Of a stretch of 64,000 nucleotides of DNA, positions 58,590-64,000 are shown piece by piece (within the stretch, counting starts at the first letter, position 1; every line of letters starts with the position of its first letter). Location of the stretch: assembly GCA_031254915.1 (NCBI GenBank), contig JAIRTL010000123.1:37759-101758 (forward strand), written 5' to 3'. The DNA is from Planctomycetota bacterium (GTDB lineage: Bacteria > Planctomycetota > SZUA-567). The notes below the pieces were generated by a model that was not told where the DNA came from, made no database searches, and saw nothing but the letters and a program-made list of their open reading frames with translations. A program made the translations under genes and the position numbers.

Positions 58590-59660
58590 TCAGAAGCCGC
58601 TGTTGGCGTCGGGGTAGCCGCGGAATCCGCCGACGTTGTCCAGATTGAACAGGATGGCGGAGTCGAGGATGATCACGTTGTCGGGCAGGACCTTGTGCGA
58701 CGCCGCGTACTTTTCGTTGCCGATCTTCGACTTGCCGCACAGCGAGGAGACGTAGGTCTTGGCGTTCCTGTCGATCTTGCCCTCGACCAGGTCCTTGGCG
58801 TACTCGACAGCCAGGTAGGTCATGTCGTACGGCTGCCACAGCACGACGCTTTTGATCAGTCCGGATTCCATGTCGTCGATGGAGGACACGGGAACCGAGA
58901 TGGTCTGGATGGAGATGCTGCCGATCGGCTTGCCGAGGTCGCGGCAGGCCTTGCCCGCCGCCGGGCCCGCCATTGAGGACAGCGCGAAAACGCCGACCAG
59001 GTTGGTCTCCTGGGTCATGAGGGTGTTGACCTTGGTGTCCGCCTCGGCCTGATTGTTGCCGGCGTAGATGATGTTGGGATAGAAGCTGTATTTCTTGTAC
59101 AGCGTGTCCTTGTGCGCGTTGTACTCCTTGTTGATCGCTTCGATCCTGGCGTTCTGGTTGGATGCGTTGGGGTCGGTGGAGATGATGGCGAGCACGCCGC
59201 CGTCCGGCTGCTCCTCCATGAGGCCCTTGAACATGGCGACGGCCATCTCGTCCTCGGTCGTCCCGTTGACGAAGGCGTCCCTGGCGTCCGGCACCACGTC
59301 GGCGTCGAAAGTGACGACCTTGATCCCATCGGCCATGGCCTGGCGCAGGGTCGGGGCGTAGCTGCTGGCGTCGAGGGCGGAGAGGAGGATCGCGTCGTAG
59401 CCCTTGTCGATGAAGGTCTGGATGAAAGCCTGCTGCTTGGCGGCGGATTCCTGGCCCGACGGGTCGCCCTGCCAGTCCAGCATCACCCCGAGGTCGGCCG
59501 CCGCCTTCCTGGCGCCGTTCTCGCAGGCGATGAAATAGTCCACGCCGGTGAATTTGGGAACCACGCCGATTTTGATCTGGCCCGCGTTCGCGGCGGCGAC
59601 GCCGCAGATCACGAGCAAGGCAACCGCAACCAACCGCTTCCACTGTTGAGAGCGCCTCAT
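58590..59660 (-). CDS. Sugar ABC transporter substrate-binding protein (RhaS/LsrB-like)
   Basis: A Sec signal peptide (RLVAVALLVICGVAAANA) precedes a type I periplasmic binding protein of about 330 residues. GVVPKFTGVDYFIACENGAR, DWQGDPSGQESAAKQ, ILLSALDASSYAPTLRQAMA and VVTFDADV resemble rhamnose and AI-2 binding proteins. It is the last gene of the importer operon, about 90 nt after the second permease, with AGGAG before its ATG. The order ATPase-permease-permease-binding protein matches rha/lsr-type systems. The true ligand is unknown. Confidence 0.92.
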   Translation of the reverse strand: MRRSQQWKRLVAVALLVICGVAAANAGQIKIGVVPKFTGVDYFIACENGARKAAADLGVMLDWQGDPSGQESAAKQQAFIQTFIDKGYDAILLSALDASSYAPTLRQAMADGIKVVTFDADVVPDARDAFVNGTTEDEMAVAMFKGLMEEQPDGGVLAIISTDPNASNQNARIEAINKEYNAHKDTLYKKYSFYPNIIYAGNNQAEADTKVNTLMTQETNLVGVFALSSMAGPAAGKACRDLGKPIGSISIQTISVPVSSIDDMESGLIKSVVLWQPYDMTYLAVEYAKDLVEGKIDRNAKTYVSSLCGKSKIGNEKYAASHKVLPDNVIILDSAILFNLDNVGGFRGYPDANSGF

Positions 59661-59752
59661 ACGAATCTCCTCATGAAAGAAACCCCGAAAAACCGCACTC
59701 GTCCGGATTCAACCGGCTATTTCGGATATACGCGCCGATCGCCGCAAAAACC

Positions 59753-60763
59753 CTAATCCGCGCCCTTCCTCCGCCCCAGGGAAATCTGCCCGTTGAGGAT
59801 GGAGAAGCCGATCAGGCACACGACCAGAATGATCCCGAGGATGAAATTGTATTTGTCGCCGCCCAGGCCGATCAGCGACAGGCCCTTTCTGAGCACGCCC
59901 AGGATCAGGATGGAGAGGACCGTCCCCCAGACGCTCGCTATTCCGCCGATGATGCTGGTGCCCCCGAAGACCACGGCGGTGATCGTCTCCAGGTTGATGT
60001 TGATGCCGATGTCGGGCTTGGCGGCGGGCAGCCGGCAGAGATAGACGATCGCGGCAATGGAGGACATGAGGCCGGCGAGGACGTAGATGTTGAACTTGAT
60101 CAGTCCGATGTTGACGCCGCTGAACCTGACCGTCTGCTCGTTGAAGCCCATGCCCCGCAGATAGCGCCCGTACCTGGTCCGGTTGAACGCGAGGGCGAAG
60201 GTCACAGCCAGGACGAGGAACAGGACGAACTGATAGGGAATCACGCCGAACAGCCGGTGGGTGATGAGGAATGTCATGCCGTCGGGAAATTTGCTGAAGA
60301 TGTTGGAGCCGGCAACCAGCTTGCTTATGCCGGTGTAGAGCGAGAAGGTGGCGAGGGTGGTCACCAGCGGCGGGATGTCGGTTTTGGCGATGATGAGCCC
60401 GTTCAACGCGCCGCACAGCATGCCGGTCAGAAGACAGACGGCTGCGGCCAGGACGATGTTTTCCGTTTTTTCGTAGATCAGGCCCATCATGATGGCGGAG
60501 AGCGCCATCGTATACCCCACGGACAGGTCGATGCCGCCGGTGGCGATCACCAGGGTCATCGCCAGGGCGATGAGGCCCACCTCCATGACGATCTCGGTCT
60601 GCCGGAATATGACGTTCCATTTCATGATGACGCCGTCGGTGAGGCGGTTGAAGACGAACAGCAGCACGATCAGGGTCAGCAGGAGAAACGCCTGATAGTT
60701 GATCCGCGACTTGACCGCCTTGACGATATCGTTGCTCATGGCATGTATCCTGTCGTTCGCCAT
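59753..60763 (-). CDS. Sugar ABC transporter permease 2
   Basis: The 336-residue inner-membrane protein has 8-10 predicted helices and the ribose/rhamnose-type permease hallmarks TLVIATGGIDLSVGYTMALS, VCLLTGMLCGALNGLIIAKT, PPLVTTLATFSLYTGI and VFGGTSIIGGIASVWGTVLS. It begins at the base after the stop of permease 1; a second ATG at 60739 has AGGA upstream and is an equal candidate. Together the two permeases should form a heterodimeric channel with the ATPase. Confidence 0.93.
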   Translation of the reverse strand: MANDRIHAMSNDIVKAVKSRINYQAFLLLTLIVLLFVFNRLTDGVIMKWNVIFRQTEIVMEVGLIALAMTLVIATGGIDLSVGYTMALSAIMMGLIYEKTENIVLAAAVCLLTGMLCGALNGLIIAKTDIPPLVTTLATFSLYTGISKLVAGSNIFSKFPDGMTFLITHRLFGVIPYQFVLFLVLAVTFALAFNRTRYGRYLRGMGFNEQTVRFSGVNIGLIKFNIYVLAGLMSSIAAIVYLCRLPAAKPDIGININLETITAVVFGGTSIIGGIASVWGTVLSILILGVLRKGLSLIGLGGDKYNFILGIILVVCLIGFSILNGQISLGRRKGAD

Positions 60764-61741
60764 TCATCCGCCGAATGCGGTCCGCAGCCGCCTGCCGACC
60801 CGCCCGAAATCTATCTCCGTCGCCAGCACGGCCAGAAGGATGATGACGCCCTGGAAGGCGTAACTGTAATAGTCCTGGAATCCATAGAAGATCATCGCCC
60901 GGGTGAGGAGCGCGTAGAAGAACGAGCCGATCGCCGTCCCGACCAGGCCGCCCCTGCCGCCATTGACGCTGGCGCCGCCCACCACGGTGGCGGTGATGAA
61001 CACCATTTCCATGCCGTAGGAGGAATTCGCCTGCACCATCTGCTTGGTGGTGTTCAGGAGGATCGAGGCGACGCCGATCAGCACTCCGGAGATCAGGTAG
61101 GCGTAGAGGATGGTCCCGGCCGGCGAAATGCCGGCCAGGATGGCGGCGTTGTAGTTGCCGCCCACGGCATAGAGTTTTTTGGCGAAGCGGGTGAACTTCA
61201 TGAACACCAGCGTCGCGAGGAACAGCGCCACGGCGATGACGAACACCAGAGGCACCCCGACCACAAGGGCGTAGCCGACGGTGGTGAAATGCCTGGGAAC
61301 GTTTTCCACCCAGCCGCCGAGGGGCAGGAGAGTGAACAGCCCCATGTGCACGGTCATCAACGCCAGCGACGCCACCATCGCCGGCACCTTGAACAGCACC
61401 ACGATGACGCCGTTGATTCCCGAAAAGACGACGCCCACGGCGATAGCGACGGGGATGAACACATACCAGTGCGAGCCGCCCTTGGCGAAGTAGGCGGCGA
61501 AGTACCCGGCCAACCCCAGCGTGGTGCCCATCGACAGGTCGGTATTGCCGGTGATGAACAGCAGGGTCATCCCGATCGACGCCACCAGGATATAGGCCAC
61601 ATCCTTCGCGTAGGACTGCAGGCCGACGACGGAACCGAAATTGGTCGTCGAATAAAGAATGAAGAACACCCCCAGCGTAAAAACCCCCAGGGCGAATTCC
61701 CTCGTCTTGACGATTTCAAGCATTCCGTTTTTTCGCTTCAT
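60764..61741 (-). CDS. Sugar ABC transporter permease 1
   Basis: The 325-residue membrane protein shows the same family: MTLLFITGNTDLSMGTTLGL, AVGVVFSGINGVIVVLFKVP, PAMVASLALMTVHMGLFTLL and TATVVGGASVNGGRGGLVGT. The ATG at 61741 with GGGGA upstream gives a start close to the first helix; longer frames add unconserved residues. It follows the ATPase gene by about 120 nt and abuts permease 2. Confidence 0.93.
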   Translation of the reverse strand: MKRKNGMLEIVKTREFALGVFTLGVFFILYSTTNFGSVVGLQSYAKDVAYILVASIGMTLLFITGNTDLSMGTTLGLAGYFAAYFAKGGSHWYVFIPVAIAVGVVFSGINGVIVVLFKVPAMVASLALMTVHMGLFTLLPLGGWVENVPRHFTTVGYALVVGVPLVFVIAVALFLATLVFMKFTRFAKKLYAVGGNYNAAILAGISPAGTILYAYLISGVLIGVASILLNTTKQMVQANSSYGMEMVFITATVVGGASVNGGRGGLVGTAIGSFFYALLTRAMIFYGFQDYYSYAFQGVIILLAVLATEIDFGRVGRRLRTAFGG

Positions 61742-61859
61742 GATCCGTCCCCGTATCGGACTGCGGCGTTTTCGCGGGCAGTCGGTTCCCCGGTGCGCTT
61801 CGACCTGCATGGAGCACGGCGAAAACGCGAAAGGGGCGCCGGCCGCCGCCGGAAACACG

Positions 61860-63347
61860 CTAAAGGGCGAGAGTGAGAATTTTCTCCTGCGACGCTTCCT
61901 CCCTGGACAGCTCGCCCGCGATGCGGCCCTCCTTCATGACGTAGATCCGGTCCGACATGCCGAGAATCTCCGGAAGATCCGATGAGATCATGAGGATGGC
62001 CAGGTCCCGGTGCACCAGTTCGTCGATGATCTTGTGGATTTCCGACTTGGCGCCGACGTCGACGCCCCGGGTGGGCTCGTCCAGGATCAGTATCCGCGGC
62101 TCCGCCACCAGCGCCTTCGCGACCGAGACCTTCTGCTGGTTGCCCCCGGAGAGGTTATTCAAGACGGTCGCCGATGAGGCGGCCTTGATCTTCAGCCGCC
62201 CGGTGTACGCCTCGACCAGCTCCCCCTCCCACTTGAAACGGATTCCCGTCCATCCCGAGAGCTTATCCAGGATGGACAGGGTCATGTTTTCCCTGATGGT
62301 CATCTGGGTGATCAGGCCGTTGGCCTTGCGGTCCTCGGAAACGTAGACGATGCCCTGCCGGATCGCCTCGTGGTAGTTGCCAACCGCTATCTCACGCCCT
62401 TCCAGCCGTATCGCTCCGGAATCGGCCTCGGACAGGCCGCAGAGGGCGTGGGCGAGCTCGGTTCGCCCCGATCCCGCCAGCCCTGAAAGGCCAACGATTT
62501 CGCCCTTCCTGAGCGTGAAGGAAATATCCCTGAGCGTCTCGCCCTGATTGAGGTTTTCGACGCTCAGGACCTCGGCTCCGGGCTTGATCGCCGTCTTGGA
62601 ATAGAGGTCGGAGAGTTCCCTGCCGATCATCCAGGAAACAAGCTGCTTGGAATCAACATCCTTGGTGTCGGCGGTCGCGACGTAGCCGCCGTCGCGGATC
62701 ACCGTCACCCGGTTGGCGATGAGAAAGATCTCCTCCAGGCGGTGACTGATGTACACCATGGAGACGCCCTCGGCCTTGATGCGCTTGATCGTGTCGAACA
62801 GCGCCGTCACCTCGCGGCTGGTGAGGGAAGCGGTGGGTTCGTCGAGGATCAGAATTTTCGCGTCGTAGGTGAGGGCTTTGGCGATTTCTATCATCTGCTT
62901 GGTGGCGACGCCGAATTTCCCCACTTTGCCGTCGAGGTCGATTTCCACGCCCAGTTTGCCGAAAATATCGAGTGCGGTTTGGCGCATTTTCTCGTGGTCG
63001 ATGAAGGAGAGGCCGAATTTCCGTTTGGTGGCTTCGTGCCCCATGAAGAGGTTTTCCAGCACGGTGAGTTCGGGGAAAAGACTCGTTTCCTGGTAGATGA
63101 TGGCGATGCCCTTCCCGTAGGCGTCGCTCGGATGCTTGATGTGAATGGGCTCGCCGTTCAGGAGCATTTCGCCGGAATCGGGCTTGTACACCCCAGTGAC
63201 GATCTTCATGAGCGTCGACTTGCCGGCGCCGTTTTCGCCGCAAACCGCCAAAAGCTCGCCCTTGCGCAGCTCCAGCTTCATGCCGTCCAGGGCCTTCACG
63301 CCGGGAAAGGTTTTCACGATGTTCCGCAACTCGAGCACATTCGTCAT
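61860..63347 (-). CDS. Sugar ABC transporter ATP-binding protein (MglA/RbsA-type)
   Basis: The 495-residue protein has two ABC ATPase halves. The first has Walker A GENGAGKSTLMKI near residue 35, FGVATKQMIEIAKAL as the degenerate signature and ILILDEPTASLT. The second has GLAGSGRTELAHALCG, signature LSGGNQQKVSVAKAL and ILDEPTRGVDVGAKSEI. The halves are unequal in the way typical of ribose/galactose importers, where only one site is fully active. I chose the ATG at 63347 with AAGGAG 8 nt upstream. It is the first gene of the importer operon. Confidence 0.95.
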   Translation of the reverse strand: MTNVLELRNIVKTFPGVKALDGMKLELRKGELLAVCGENGAGKSTLMKIVTGVYKPDSGEMLLNGEPIHIKHPSDAYGKGIAIIYQETSLFPELTVLENLFMGHEATKRKFGLSFIDHEKMRQTALDIFGKLGVEIDLDGKVGKFGVATKQMIEIAKALTYDAKILILDEPTASLTSREVTALFDTIKRIKAEGVSMVYISHRLEEIFLIANRVTVIRDGGYVATADTKDVDSKQLVSWMIGRELSDLYSKTAIKPGAEVLSVENLNQGETLRDISFTLRKGEIVGLSGLAGSGRTELAHALCGLSEADSGAIRLEGREIAVGNYHEAIRQGIVYVSEDRKANGLITQMTIRENMTLSILDKLSGWTGIRFKWEGELVEAYTGRLKIKAASSATVLNNLSGGNQQKVSVAKALVAEPRILILDEPTRGVDVGAKSEIHKIIDELVHRDLAILMISSDLPEILGMSDRIYVMKEGRIAGELSREEASQEKILTLAL

Positions 63348-63402
63348 GGACAACGCTCCTTGCCCCGACCGGCGCCCTCCGGCGCGGCGCCTGCCGAAAA
63401 CG

Positions 63403-63543
63403 CTATTTTCCCCGCGCCAGCCCGCTTCCGGTTGCGAAATCGGTGATGATCGACTGCCCGAAATTCGGAGCGGCTTCGGTGTATGCGAAAAACGAACGCT
63501 GTTTGGGATAGCGCCCGCTGACTCGGACCGCATCGACGATCAT
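63403..63543 (-). CDS. Possible short frame or gene remnant (46 aa)
   Basis: A minus-strand frame of 46 codons ahead of the ABC ATPase reads as a protein-like tail (SFFAYTEAAPNFGQSIITDF). It has no clear SD and may be the surviving end of a lost gene. I do not recognise it. Confidence 0.25.
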   Translation of the reverse strand: MIVDAVRVSGRYPKQRSFFAYTEAAPNFGQSIITDFATGSGLARGK

Positions 63544-63839
63544 GGAGTCGGAACGCCATCAATCCCGCCGCGCAAGGCATCGGCGCGGGCGAAGGCGCTC
63601 TTCGTGTGGGCAAAAAACTAGAAGTCAAGCATTCTACTCAATCTACAGCAAAATCCGCGTGCGTCAATGCAAAGTTTCGAAAAAATGGAAAGGGGGGCGG
63701 TACGAATCCCAGCGTTCGCAAGGGTGGAATTTTTACTTAAGAGCCTGTTGACAAATTTCTTGAATGGAACGTTGCGATTCATAAGTTGTCATCCGGAGCC
63801 CATCGACTTCTTCCGGAGAACGCATTTGAGCCGCTTATA

Positions 63840-63960
63840 CCGTTCACGGTCCGGAGTTGTGATTCCCTCAACTGTGCGCGACCATGAAACGGCCAAGGGA
63901 AACGAATGTGGAACAGGGCGACCACCATCCGCCATTTTCACAATTTCAGGCCCCAGTATA
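63840..63960 (+). repeat. Dispersed repeat, copy F (full length)
   Basis: A 121-bp copy with CCGTTCACGG, GGAGTTGTGATTCCCTCAAC, ACCATGAAACGGCC, AAGGGAAACGAATGTGGAAC, ATTTTCACAATTTCAGGCC and CCAGTATA. It is closest to copy C and lies at the right edge of the window. Confidence 0.9.
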
Positions 63961-64000
63961 GCATTGCATTGTCCCGTTATATGTATCCGGTTGTTTGGTC

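Larger units (their letters stand above)
63348..64000. other. Right-end region with repeat copy F
   Basis: This 653-nt stretch has no confident gene. It includes a short minus-strand frame (63403-63543), a low-GC stretch near 63620-63760 and the dispersed repeat copy F. The importer promoter should lie here but was not identified with certainty. Confidence 0.5.

Noticed and set aside
1..64000. tRNA, rRNA, CRISPR or prophage
   Set aside because: No tRNA-like cloverleaf, rRNA sequence, regular spacer-repeat array or phage structural gene was recognised; the only mobile traces are the dispersed repeat and one transposase fragment.

Overview
The window is GC-rich and almost fully coding. It suggests a Gram-negative, motile, largely anaerobic bacterium. 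Outer-membrane biology is indicated by LolA-like proteins, two Kdo/heptose-type LPS kinases, an RND-family exporter and MurA. Motility is indicated by CheA, CheW, CheB and two methyl-accepting chemotaxis proteins. Anaerobic metabolism is indicated by a glycyl radical enzyme with its activase, an anaerobic-type cobalamin route with CbiG, and an HgdC-type activase. The phylum cannot be fixed from sequence alone; a Planctomycetota/Lentisphaerota-like or deltaproteobacterial-type lineage is possible. No rRNA, tRNA or CRISPR array was recognised.

Layout. 0-12.4 kb is almost all on the minus strand: cheB, a phosphoesterase, coaD, a Xer recombinase, a tightly coupled cobM-cbiG-cobJ-cobK operon, a LolA-like/RND/lipoprotein export group and a Nudix hydrolase. 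12.6-16.2 kb holds a small unknown gene and a 1007-residue envelope protein. 16.5-22.8 kb is a plus-strand chemotaxis block (cheA, cheW, MCP, sugar-binding protein) behind a good promoter and a possibly structured leader. 23-28.3 kb carries a NagB-like protein and the thpR-metH-metF operon. 28.3-32.5 kb holds sfsA, a LUD protein, a HerA-like ATPase and an unusual receiver-like/TaqI-C-like fusion. 32.5-38 kb has two LPS-type kinases coupled to a Ser/Thr kinase, then an MCP. 38-40.2 kb has a decayed gene and a PocR/AraC regulator behind a cobalamin riboswitch. 40.4-45 kb is gcvT-gcvH-gcvPA-gcvPB. 45-49.4 kb (minus) holds a zinc peptidase, STAS and GyrI-like proteins, an HgdC-type activase, apbE and a stand-alone lipoyl protein. 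49.6-53 kb has murA and a PcnB-like poly(A) polymerase. 53-55.1 kb is a decaying locus for a nonulosonate (pseudaminic-type) sugar. 55.2-63.4 kb has a glycyl radical enzyme and activase facing a sugar ABC importer.

Connections. Vitamin B12 recurs: the cobalamin operon, B12-dependent MetH with MetF, and a B12 riboswitch in front of a PocR-type regulator. One-carbon flow links the glycine cleavage genes to MetF and MetH. A dispersed repeat of about 125 bp occurs six times, always between genes except where it ends the pseI open frame. Gene decay (hxlB-like, pseI, a Gfo/Idh-like gene, a transposase remnant) clusters near some copies. The glycyl radical enzyme/ABC importer cluster is the best candidate for an undescribed catabolic system.
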